The notes beneath the pieces were generated by a model that saw only the letters and a program-made list of their open reading frames with translations, had not been told where the DNA came from and did not search any database. Source: CAWHYG01 sp963833505 (lineage in GTDB: Bacteria > Eisenbacteria > RBG-16-71-46 > CAIMUX01). Taken from it: DNA of 64,000 nt. The stretch spans positions 248,001 to 312,000 of the forward strand of contig CAWHYG010000005.1 of assembly GCA_963833505.1 (NCBI GenBank). The letters are read 5' to 3'. Both the position numbers and the translations under genes were made by a program. Below, one piece after another: positions 45,201-53,726 of the stretch. Within the stretch, counting starts at the first letter, position 1. Each line of letters begins with the position of its first letter.

Positions 45201-45271
45201 AGCCGACTCCGCCCCCGCCGGCTCGGGCCCGCCGGTTACGGTGAAACCGCCTCGGGTGGAATCCGTCCCGC

Positions 45272-48200
45272 TCAGCGACGAGCCGACCCCGATTCCGCCC
45301 GAGCGCCGAGGTCGCGAGCCGGCTGCAGATCCTGAAGGGCCTCGACGTCCCAGGTGCCCTCGCGAAGAGTCCGAATGGCGTCGATGACCGCCCGGCTTCC
45401 CGAAAGCGTGGTGATGCACGGAACGCCGTGAGCCAGAGCCGCGCGCCGGATGGCCGTTTCGTCGTAGAAGGAATCGCGCCCGAGCGGCGTGTTGATCACC
45501 AGCCGGATCTCCCCCGAGGCGATCCGGTCGGCGGCGTTGGGATGGCCTTCGTTCACCTTGTACACGAGCTCGGTCGGGCAGCCGCGCTGGTTCAGGAAGA
45601 TCGCCGTGCCGCGGGTGGCGGTCAGCTTGAAACCCAGGCTGGACAGGTCGCGGGCCAGAGGGAGCAACTCTTCCTTGTCCAGGTCGTGAACGGTCAGGAA
45701 GGCGGTTCCCTCAAGGGGAAGCCGCAGCCCGGCGCCGGCCGCGGCCTTGGCGAAGGCATGGCCGAACGTCGGACCGATGCCAAGCACCTCTCCGGTCGAC
45801 CGCATCTCGGGACCGAGCAGGGTGTCGACATCCGGAAACCGGTTCGAGGAGAAGACCGGCATCTTGACGAAGATCCGGCCGGCCGGAAGGATGCCGCCGG
45901 ATGTGGCTCCGCTCGAATCCGGCAGGTTGGCGCGGCTCCGCGCCCCGATCGCGCCCGCCGGCGTCTCGTCTGATTCCGGAGCGTCCGCCTCGTCCGGCTC
46001 AAGCCATTCGGAGGGCACCAGCGAACTCATCCTCTCCCCCAGGATCACGCGCGTGGCGAGCTGCGCCAGGGGCAGGCCGCTCGCCTTGCTCACCCACGGC
46101 ACGGTGCGCGAGGCCCGGGGATTGGCCTCGAGGATGTACACCACATCATCCTTGATCGCGAACTGCACGTTGAGCAGCCCGACTACGCGAAGGGCCCGGG
46201 CCAGACGCGCGGTGTAGATCCGCATTGTCTGCTGGTGATTCGGCGGGACCTTGAAGGGAGGCAGCACGCAGGCGCTGTCCCCCGAGTGGATCCCCGCCTC
46301 CTCGATGTGCTGCTGGATGCCCGCGATCAGGACCTCGTTCCCATCGGAAAGGGCGTCGACGTCGACCTCGAAGGCATCCTCGAGGAACCGGTCGAGGAAC
46401 AGCGGCCGCGTGGAGGAGACGCGGAAAGCGGCGCCCAGATACTCGCGCAGTTTCACGTCGTCGTAGATCACCTGCATGGCCCGCCCGCCCAGCACGTACG
46501 ACGGCCGTACGATCACCGGATAGCCAATGCCACGCGCGGCCTGAAGCGCTTCCTCGGGATTCGAGGCGACAGCCATCTCCGGACGGGGAATCCCGAGCCT
46601 GACCAGAAGGCCGCCGAATCGCTCGCGGTCTTCCGCCAGATCGATGGACTCGACCGACGTGCCCAGGATCTTCACGCCGGCGCGCTCGAGCCCATGCGCC
46701 AGGTTGAGGGGGGTTTGCCCGCCGAACTGGACGATCACCCCGAGCGGATGTTCCGTCCGGACGACGTGGATGACGTCTTCGAGCGTCACCGGCTCGAAGT
46801 ACAATCGGTCCGCCGTGTCATAGTCGGTCGAGACGGTCTCGGGGTTGCAGTTCTGCAGGATCGCCTCGATCCCGGCCCGGCGAAGGGCAAACGCGGCGTG
46901 GCAGGCGCAATAATCGAACTCGATGCCCTGGCCGATCCGGATCGGACCGCCGCCGAGAATGAGCACCTTCCGGCCCGCCTTCGCGTCCGCCTCGCATTGC
47001 AGTTCATAGGTGGAATAGAGATACGGCGTGAAAGACTCGAACTCCCCGGCGCAGGTGTCGATCCGGTGAAAGACCGGCTGGATCTCCAGGACTTCTCGAG
47101 TTGCCCGCACCTCCTCCTCGCCGGTGCAGAAGAGCCGCGCCAGGCGCCGGTCCGAGATCCCGAGACGCTTGGCCTCCAAGAGCTGCTCGCCGGAAAGCTC
47201 CCGGAGATCGCGGCCGTCGAGGCCCTGCTCGAAGGCGACGATCTCGGCGATCTGGAGAAGGAACCAACGCTCGATTCCGGTGGCCGCGGCGATCTCCTCC
47301 ACCGAAAGGCCGGGTCCGGCATCGGACGAAACGGCGCGAGAATCTCGAGTTCCTTCCGAGGGCGCCGTGCCGGCGGATCCCTCGTGCCGCGAAGCCGACT
47401 CGACGCCCTCCGAGCCGTTCGGAGCCAGGTCGGCGGAGACCGGGCCCTTCGGCGCTCGCTCTCTGGCGAGACGCCGCCAGAGGGCCTCGCGGATCGCGGC
47501 GATGCGATCGGGCGAGGGTTCGGACAGCACCTCCTTCAGCTCCGCGTCCTCCAGCGCCTCGATCCGCCGGCGCGTCGAGTCCGTCCCCTCGGAGGTGTCC
47601 ATCTCGAGCGAGCGCAGCCCCTTCATGAGGGCTTCCTTGAACGTGCGGCCGATCGCCATGATCTCCCCAACCGACCGCATTTGCGTGCCCAGGTGATTGG
47701 AGGCGCCGGGAAACTTCTCGAAGTTCCAGCGGGGAATCTTGACCACGACGTAGTCGAGCGCCGGCTCGAAGCAGGCGGGGGTCTTGCGCGTGATGTCGTT
47801 CGCGATCTCGTCCAGCGAATAGCCGATGGCGAGCCGGGCGGCGATCTTGGCGATCGGGAATCCCGTCGCCTTGCTGGCCAGGGCCGACGACCGGGAGACG
47901 CGCGGATTCATCTCGATCACGAGAATCCGCCGGGTTACGGGATGGACCGCGAACTGGATGTTGGATCCTCCGGTGGCGACGCCGACCCGGCGGATCACGC
48001 GGAAGGCCTGGTCCCGCAGCTCCTGGTACTCGCGGTCGCTCAGCGTCATCGCGGGGGCCACGGTGATGGAATCCCCCGTGTGCACCCCCATGGGATCGAA
48101 ATTCTCGATCGAGCAGACGACGACCGCCTGGTCGTGACGGTCGCGCATGACCTCGAGCTCGTACTCCTTCCAGCCCAGGACCGATTCCTCGATCAGGCAC

Positions 48201-48826
48201 TGCCGCACCGGAGACAGCTCGAGCCCGCGGGTGACGACCTGGATCAGCTCTTCCCGATCGCGGGCGATGCCGCTGCCCATGCCCGCAAGAGTGAACGACG
48301 GCCGCACGACCAGCGGATATCCCAGCTCGGCGGCCAGTTCAAGGGCGGCTTCCAGCGACCCCGCCAGGCCGCTTCGCGGCACCTCGAGCCCGATCTCTTC
48401 CATCGCCGTCTTGAAGCTCAGGCGATCCTCGGCAAGACGCAGCGCGCCGACGTCCGCTCCGAGCAGGCGCACGCCGTGCCGATCGAGGACGCCGGCCTCC
48501 GCCAGCTCGATCGCGAGGTTGATCGCGGTCTGGCCGCCCACGGTGGGAAGAAGCGCGTCAGGTTTCTCGCGTTCGATGATCCGGGCGCAGACGGCTTCCG
48601 TCAGAGGCTCGATGTAGGTGCGCAGCGACCCCGGGCCCGCGTTGGCCAGATCGGGATCGGTCATGATCGTCGCGGGATTCGAATTGACCAGGATGACCCG
48701 CAGCCCTTCCGCGGCCAGAGCCTTGACCGCCTGCGTTCCGGAGTAGTCGAACTCGCAGGCTTGTCCAATCACGATCGGCCCGGAGCCGAGGACGAGGATC
48801 GACCGGACGGACTCATCGCGCGGCAT
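45272..48826 (-). CDS. carB: Carbamoyl-phosphate synthase large chain
   Basis: 1184 aa from the ATG at 48826 (GGAG six bases upstream), overlapping carA by 14 bases. The N-terminal SILVLGSGPIVIGQACEFDYSG and the second-half GGGPIRIGQGIEFDYC are the two homologous ATP-grasp halves. MGSGIARDREEL, RVSRSSALASKATG and GHAFAKAAAGAG are further signatures. CarB makes carbamoyl phosphate from glutamine-derived ammonia, bicarbonate and two ATP. It is ~110 aa longer than E. coli CarB. Two low-complexity insertions explain this: one near residues 470-520, in the oligomerisation region, and one near 935-985, before VKMPVFSSNRF. Confidence 0.95.
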   Translation of the reverse strand: MPRDESVRSILVLGSGPIVIGQACEFDYSGTQAVKALAAEGLRVILVNSNPATIMTDPDLANAGPGSLRTYIEPLTEAVCARIIEREKPDALLPTVGGQTAINLAIELAEAGVLDRHGVRLLGADVGALRLAEDRLSFKTAMEEIGLEVPRSGLAGSLEAALELAAELGYPLVVRPSFTLAGMGSGIARDREELIQVVTRGLELSPVRQCLIEESVLGWKEYELEVMRDRHDQAVVVCSIENFDPMGVHTGDSITVAPAMTLSDREYQELRDQAFRVIRRVGVATGGSNIQFAVHPVTRRILVIEMNPRVSRSSALASKATGFPIAKIAARLAIGYSLDEIANDITRKTPACFEPALDYVVVKIPRWNFEKFPGASNHLGTQMRSVGEIMAIGRTFKEALMKGLRSLEMDTSEGTDSTRRRIEALEDAELKEVLSEPSPDRIAAIREALWRRLARERAPKGPVSADLAPNGSEGVESASRHEGSAGTAPSEGTRDSRAVSSDAGPGLSVEEIAAATGIERWFLLQIAEIVAFEQGLDGRDLRELSGEQLLEAKRLGISDRRLARLFCTGEEEVRATREVLEIQPVFHRIDTCAGEFESFTPYLYSTYELQCEADAKAGRKVLILGGGPIRIGQGIEFDYCACHAAFALRRAGIEAILQNCNPETVSTDYDTADRLYFEPVTLEDVIHVVRTEHPLGVIVQFGGQTPLNLAHGLERAGVKILGTSVESIDLAEDRERFGGLLVRLGIPRPEMAVASNPEEALQAARGIGYPVIVRPSYVLGGRAMQVIYDDVKLREYLGAAFRVSSTRPLFLDRFLEDAFEVDVDALSDGNEVLIAGIQQHIEEAGIHSGDSACVLPPFKVPPNHQQTMRIYTARLARALRVVGLLNVQFAIKDDVVYILEANPRASRTVPWVSKASGLPLAQLATRVILGERMSSLVPSEWLEPDEADAPESDETPAGAIGARSRANLPDSSGATSGGILPAGRIFVKMPVFSSNRFPDVDTLLGPEMRSTGEVLGIGPTFGHAFAKAAAGAGLRLPLEGTAFLTVHDLDKEELLPLARDLSSLGFKLTATRGTAIFLNQRGCPTELVYKVNEGHPNAADRIASGEIRLVINTPLGRDSFYDETAIRRAALAHGVPCITTLSGSRAVIDAIRTLREGTWDVEALQDLQPARDLGARAESGSARR

Positions 48827-50015
48827 CGGGATCTCCCGTGCCGCCAGGCCGGCCCGACCCCGCGGCATCGGACTGCTCTCCATGGCCTCCGAGCGCTCCC
48901 ACAAAGTCATCGAAGGCGATTTCCCCCTCGTGCGGTCCGGGCGAAGCCTCAGGATGATACTGGAGGCTCCAGAGCGGCAGCTCCCGATGGCGGAAACCTT
49001 CGACCGTCCCGTCGTTCAAGTTCACGTGGGTGACTTCCAGCTCGCCGCGAAGGCTCGACGGATCGACGGCATAGTTGTGATTCTGCGCCGTGATCAGAAC
49101 GTGCCCGGTCCGCAGATCCTTGACCGGATGGTTGCCGCCGTGGTGGCCGAAAGGAAGCTTCACGGTCCGGCATCCCAGAGCGAGACTCGCGAGCTGGTGG
49201 CCGAGGCAGATGGCCAGGGTCGGGAAGCGCTCGACCAGCTTTCGCACCTGCGGCACCATCTCCGCCAGCGCGCTCGGATCCCCCGGACCGTTGGAGAGCA
49301 CGAGGCCGTCGGGCGCCATCTCTTCCAGCGCCGCCGCCGGCGTCTCCGCCGGAACGACGGTCACGCGGCAACCCCGCACGGAGAGCTGTCGCAGGATGTT
49401 GAACTTCACGCCGCAATCGAGCACCGCCACGCGCGGGCCGGATTCTTCGGGACGCCGCACGCCGGCGCGAAGCGTCAAACGCTCCAGCTCGCCGAAGCTC
49501 CCGGAGATCTCCCGCCACAGGTACGGAGAGCGGGTCGTGACCGCCGGAACCGCCTGGATCTTCTCCATCCGCGGAATCGCCTGGGCGCGCTCGACGGCCT
49601 CGTCCGGATCCTCCACCTGGGTCGTCATCCACCCGCGGAGCGATCCCTTCCGCCGCAGCAGAAGCGTGAGCGCCCGTGTGTCGATCTGGGCCAGACCGAA
49701 GCGATCGTGCTCGCGCATCCAGGCCGGCAGGCTTTGGATCGAACCGGGATGGCAGGGCACCTCCGAGACCTCGCGCGCCACCATTCCGGCCGCGCGCGGC
49801 CGGAGCGATTCGCCGTGAAACTCATGGATCCCGTAGTTGCCCAGATGAGACGCGGTGAAGACGACGATCTGCGCGTGGTACGAAGGATCGGTCAGGATCT
49901 CCTGATAGCCGGTCATCGACGTGTTGAAGACCACCTCGCCGCCGGTCTCGCGCGTAGAGCCGAAGGCGCGACCGTGGAAGACGCTGCCGTCCTCGAGGGC
50001 AAGCAGAGCGCGCAT
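48813..50015 (-). CDS. carA: Carbamoyl-phosphate synthase small chain (glutaminase)
   Basis: 400 aa from the ATG at 50015. The class I glutamine amidotransferase triad is visible: Cys in LAICLGHQLASLALG, and His and Glu in LQYHPEASPGPHE. The N-terminal domain has ALLALEDGSVFHGRAFG and FNTSMTGYQEILTDPSY. It supplies ammonia to CarB. The genes overlap, so translation is coupled. A ~24-residue tail (GGHGEQSDAAGSGRPGG...) follows the normal end. Confidence 0.95.
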   Translation of the reverse strand: MRALLALEDGSVFHGRAFGSTRETGGEVVFNTSMTGYQEILTDPSYHAQIVVFTASHLGNYGIHEFHGESLRPRAAGMVAREVSEVPCHPGSIQSLPAWMREHDRFGLAQIDTRALTLLLRRKGSLRGWMTTQVEDPDEAVERAQAIPRMEKIQAVPAVTTRSPYLWREISGSFGELERLTLRAGVRRPEESGPRVAVLDCGVKFNILRQLSVRGCRVTVVPAETPAAALEEMAPDGLVLSNGPGDPSALAEMVPQVRKLVERFPTLAICLGHQLASLALGCRTVKLPFGHHGGNHPVKDLRTGHVLITAQNHNYAVDPSSLRGELEVTHVNLNDGTVEGFRHRELPLWSLQYHPEASPGPHEGEIAFDDFVGALGGHGEQSDAAGSGRPGGTGDPDAAR

Positions 50016-50431
50016 GCGGATACCGGACCTCCTGGCGCTTTGAGAAGGAACTGATTCCGGGACTTTGAGGCGGGTCAAACTCGCTTGCCCGGAGCCAGGT
50101 CCGGTTCCGGGGATCGGAGCCCGACCCACCGGCTGACCTTGGGATGGCCCGGGCGCAGCCCGACGCGTCGGCGGATCTTAACCACCGCGACCGGCGGTGC
50201 GCAAGAAGAGCCATCCGGCCAATCCGGCCAGGCGAAGGCCCCGGACAAGCTCACGCGACGCTGGGCAATGCGGGCGGCCCAGGGCGATCAAGCGAGGCAA
50301 CGGATCCGTCGGGGCTCGCCCGAATCCGGCCAACGATCGACGGAAATGAGGATGGAAGGCAGCCTCGCGGTTCTCAAATGGCTCGCTCGGCCCGGAATAG
50401 GGCCTCGAACGTCCTCGCGAAGAGCCGCTTC
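50016..50431. other. Intergenic region with a duplicated gene end
   Basis: 416 bases between carA and the methyltransferase gene. A ~40-base segment at 50381-50420 is a diverged copy of the methyltransferase 3' end at 50442-50481 (offset 61 bases). In both copies the minus strand encodes FxALFRAERA followed by a stop. I see no other feature. Confidence 0.5.
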
Positions 50432-51208
50432 TCAGGCGGCGGCTCGCTCGGCCCGGAACAGGGCCCCGAACGTCCGCGCGGAGGTCGACACGCCGGTCCC
50501 GCTCACGCACTCGGCGCCCGTCAGTCCTGCGCGGCTCATGAGGTCGAGTAGATCCCGGACCGGGATCGCGCCCCCGATTCACTGCGACCACGCGTCCAGG
50601 CTGCTTGCATCCTCTCCGAGCGGGCCGCCCGTCCGCACGATGTCGGCGAACTGCAGCCGTCCTCCGGGCTTGAGCACACGGGCGACCTCGCGGAAGATGC
50701 GGAGCTTCTCCGGCGAGAGGTTGCACACGCCGTTGGAGATCACGACATCAAAGGAAGCGTCGCAGAACGGAATCTCCTCGGCCAAGGCCCGCGCCACAAA
50801 GGCGTGGTCCGGGCGGGACGCGGCCAGGCTTTTTCGCGCTTCCGCCGCCATTTCTTGCGTGAAGTCGAGCCCGCAGGCCAGGCCCGACGGGCCGGTCCAT
50901 CGATCGGCCACCCAGAGATCGAATCCGCTTCCGCAGCCCAGGTCGAGCACGCGGGACCCGGGCGGGAGATCACCGAGCGAGAAGGGATTGCCGACGCCGC
51001 AGAAGGACCGAAGGGCGCCCTCCGGGGCCTCCGCGATCCAGCGCTCGTCATAGCCGAGGAATCGGGCCCCATCGGCGCCGGTCGGGTAGAGGAACTTCCC
51101 CGAAACGGATGCGGCCGCCTCTCCGTACCGCCGCCGCACCGTCTCCCGGATGGAAGCAACCCGCGGATCCGCGCCGCTTCCGGTCGATTCAGAAGAACCG
51201 CTCGCCAT
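50432..51208 (-). CDS. ArsM-like SAM methyltransferase with in-frame UGA (possible selenoprotein)
   Basis: Reads 209 aa to a UGA at 50581-50579, then 48 more codons to a TGA at 50434-50432, giving 258 aa if read through. SAM motif I is VLDLGCGSGFDLW; NGVCNLSPEKLRIFREVARVLKPGG is typical of ArsM/UbiE-like enzymes. ArsM-type enzymes have a conserved Cys after this region in a W-x-x-C-x-x-G-A-L-P-like context. Here it is DAWSQ-UGA-IGGAIP, so UGA stands exactly at the Cys. The continuation (RDLLDLMSRAGLTGAECVSG) fits the family's C-terminus. A hairpin follows the UGA in bacterial SECIS position. GGAG lies near the ATG. A plain TGC-to-TGA nonsense mutation is the alternative. Confidence 0.72.
50551..50567 (-). 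promoter_or_regulatory. SECIS-like hairpin just after the UGA
   Basis: On the minus strand GATCCCG-GTC-CGGGATC forms a perfect 7-bp stem. The tip reads GGUC, the same four bases found at the tip of the E. coli fdhF SECIS. Counting the U of UGA as 1, the GGUC here is at 21-24; in fdhF it is at 22-25 by my count. The hairpin lies inside the open frame, as bacterial SECIS elements do. Confidence 0.6.
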
Positions 51209-51377
51209 CGTCTCCCGGCTCCTTCATTGAGATCGGCGGCGCCGCCCCGGTGCGGGTCTCCGCAGGATCCGGGGCCGGCGCCGCCGGCGTTCTCTCGTCC
51301 GCGTTCCGTCGGCTCGCCGGGGAATCGTGGATCGAGCGTATGTTGGCCCATGAAGAATGCGGGCCAGTTCCCCGCGA

Positions 51378-53075
51378 CTATCGCGAGCGGGTCCTCCACG
51401 GGATGTCCATGCTCCGGACCTTGCGCATCAGCGTGTTCCGGTGGACGCCGAGAAGCTCGGCCGCTCGCGACTTGTTGCCTCCGGTCTGGATGAGCGCCTC
51501 GCGGATGGCCTCGACTTCGTGCTCCGCGATCGATCGAACCCGAGGGCCGGCCGGGCCGCCGGCGAGGCCGGCGGTCGTCCAGGCTCCCGCATCCGGGCTC
51601 ATCGCCAGGATCTTCTCCAGGGTGGCCGCGTCGACCGAGCGCCCACCCACGGAGAAGAGTACCATTCGCACGACCGTCTCAAGCTGCCGGACGTTCCCCG
51701 GCCAGGGAAGCGACTGCAGCAGATCCATCGCGTTCGAGGCGAAGGCCATCTCCTCGGAACGGCCGGCCGCCGCGGCATGGCGCCGGAGAAAGTACCGGGT
51801 GAGAAGCGGAATGTCCTGAGGCCGCTCCCGGAGCGGCGGCAGGCACAGGACGAGCACCCGCAGCCGATCGAACAGCTCCTTGTGGAAGCCGCCTCCGAGA
51901 ACGTCGTGATGAATCTCGCGGTCGGTCGAAGCGAGCACGCGGACGTCGATCGGCACGTTCGTCCGACCTCCCACCGGACGCATCATGCCGCTGTCCAAGA
52001 GAGCCCAGATCTTGGTCTGAAGCCCCGGTTCCAGAGTCCGGATCTCGTTCAAGAGGATCGTGCCGCGGTCCGCCTGGCGGAAGAGCCCGGAGACCTCGGT
52101 CTTGCCCCCGAGACTTTGGACGTCGCGGAAGCCGAAGAGCAGATGCTCGGCCCGATCCTGAATCGCCGTCGCGCAGTTATACACGATGAAGGGATGCATG
52201 CCCCGCCGGCCGGCCTCATGGATCGACCGCGCCATGAGCGTGCGCCCGGTTCCCGGTTCTCCCATGATGAGGACGGGAGAGTCGAGGCGGGCCGCCAGCT
52301 CGGCCCGGGCCAGGACCTGCTGCATCCCCGGATGAAGCGTGAGGATGCGAGCGAACGGCCTCTCCGGCGCCGTCCGAAGGCGCAGAAGGGCGTTCTCGGC
52401 CACGACGTCGCCGTGCGCCCGGGCGTTTTCCAGGGCGGCGGCGGCGAAAGCGGCGAACGCCTCCAGGATTCGCGTGGACTCGGTGGAGAAGACGGCCGAT
52501 CCCGCCGGAGCGTCCAGGTGGATCAATCCGACCGCTTCGCCCGAGGCCAGTAGCGGCACGGACAGCACCGGACCAATGGTTCCTTCGGCTGCGCCGGGCA
52601 GTTCGCGGTAGAGCTCGTCGTTTCCGGCGTGGGGAATCCAGAGGACCTGGCCGTCCCGCGCGCGGTTGAGCACGGTCCGGCTCACCCGCTCGATGGCTTC
52701 CAGCTCCTGGTATCCGATCCCTTCGGTCGCGATCGGAACCAGATTGGAAGAGCCGGACTTTCCCAGGAGCAGAACGCCCCGCTCCGCGCCGGCCGTTCTG
52801 AGGGCCGTTTCGAGGATCTGGCGGCCCAGAGGCTGAAGATCGAGCTGGGCGCCGACCGAGGTCGCCGCCTCCCTCAGCGCATCCAGGACGTGGTCCTCGC
52901 TCCTTCGACCGCTGTCAGGCAACGGCCTGGCAGCCGGGCGAACGCCGGTTTCGGGACCGGGTTCCTCGTGGCTTTCCGGATTCGCGCCAACGTCCTCGGT
53001 GTCGGCGATGCCGGTCGAGGACGTCGTTTTGCGGTGGATTTTCCTCCTCGTTCGTTGGTCGTGATCTGTGCGCAT
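51378..53075 (-). CDS. GAF-AAA-Fis regulator of the sigma-54 activator family, degenerate
   Basis: 565 aa; GAGGAGA lies eight bases before the ATG. A low-complexity start is followed by a GAF domain (about 75-225), an AAA+ domain (about 245-480) and a Fis-type helix-turn-helix (GNKSRAAELLGVHRNTLMRK, about 530-555). The AAA+ part is altered: Walker A is GEPGTGRT (Lys replaced by Arg), Walker B reads GTILLNEI (Asp replaced by Asn), and no GAFTGA loop, which contacts sigma-54, is present in the ~20 residues where it belongs. ATP hydrolysis and sigma-54 activation are doubtful, so it may act as a DNA-binding ligand sensor. It precedes the methyltransferase gene by 169 bases, in the same direction. 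Confidence 0.8.
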   Translation of the reverse strand: MRTDHDQRTRRKIHRKTTSSTGIADTEDVGANPESHEEPGPETGVRPAARPLPDSGRRSEDHVLDALREAATSVGAQLDLQPLGRQILETALRTAGAERGVLLLGKSGSSNLVPIATEGIGYQELEAIERVSRTVLNRARDGQVLWIPHAGNDELYRELPGAAEGTIGPVLSVPLLASGEAVGLIHLDAPAGSAVFSTESTRILEAFAAFAAAALENARAHGDVVAENALLRLRTAPERPFARILTLHPGMQQVLARAELAARLDSPVLIMGEPGTGRTLMARSIHEAGRRGMHPFIVYNCATAIQDRAEHLLFGFRDVQSLGGKTEVSGLFRQADRGTILLNEIRTLEPGLQTKIWALLDSGMMRPVGGRTNVPIDVRVLASTDREIHHDVLGGGFHKELFDRLRVLVLCLPPLRERPQDIPLLTRYFLRRHAAAAGRSEEMAFASNAMDLLQSLPWPGNVRQLETVVRMVLFSVGGRSVDAATLEKILAMSPDAGAWTTAGLAGGPAGPRVRSIAEHEVEAIREALIQTGGNKSRAAELLGVHRNTLMRKVRSMDIPWRTRSR

Positions 53076-53726
53076 GATTCGGTTCTCCTCTGCTGCTTGG
53101 TCTAACGCCCGTCGTGCGGATCACGCCCAGGGTGCTGTCCCCCGGTGGAGGCGGGCCCAGGACCCAGGCAACAGCGGAAGAACGGTAGAGTCCGTCCCGG
53201 AATGGGCCTAGTCACACTAGGCCCGAATCGGAATCAACGTACTCACGTTCATCGAGCTGTCCCCTGGCCCGAGCCAAGGCGAGCAGCGCGCGCAATCGTT
53301 TATACCTCCAAACGGCATTGGAGACAAGACCAACTCTTCCAAAAATGGGCTTGTCGTCAAAATTGGGCCGGAATCCGCTCGGCGGACTGTGGGGCTGCAA
53401 ACCTGCTGCCTCCGGCGAGCCGGGATTGGACGGGACACCCCGAGAGCCCTCCGCGACCTGGACGCGCCCGTGGACTCAGCCGGGACCTGGCGGATCGGAT
53501 CGCCGCCAACTGGTGGAAGAACTCCGCGGTTGACCGTTTCTGGCTCGTTCCCGGCATAAGGAACCGTCGGCCGCCCGTCGTGGATCCGGGTCACAGTCGC
53601 AATTCCTGGGATCAACTCCCGGTCGATTCGTTTACTATCCCGTGATCCCCAGACTGCAGGGCGGGCTTTCTGAGCATTCAGACCGACGGCAACCTCTCCA
53701 CCCCTGCAGGACGAGATCGGAGAGAG
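53076..53726. other. Divergent intergenic region without a gene
   Basis: 651 bases between the regulator and the NRAMP gene. Several open frames cross it but none has recognisable coding features. Apart from the 53204-53224 inverted repeat I see nothing definite. Confidence 0.4.
53204..53224. repeat. Perfect 9-bp inverted repeat
   Basis: GGGCCTAGT-cac-ACTAGGCCC is a perfect stem with a three-base loop, 129 bases upstream of the regulator's start. It is a candidate operator for autoregulation or a transcriptional stop between divergent units. Confidence 0.5.
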
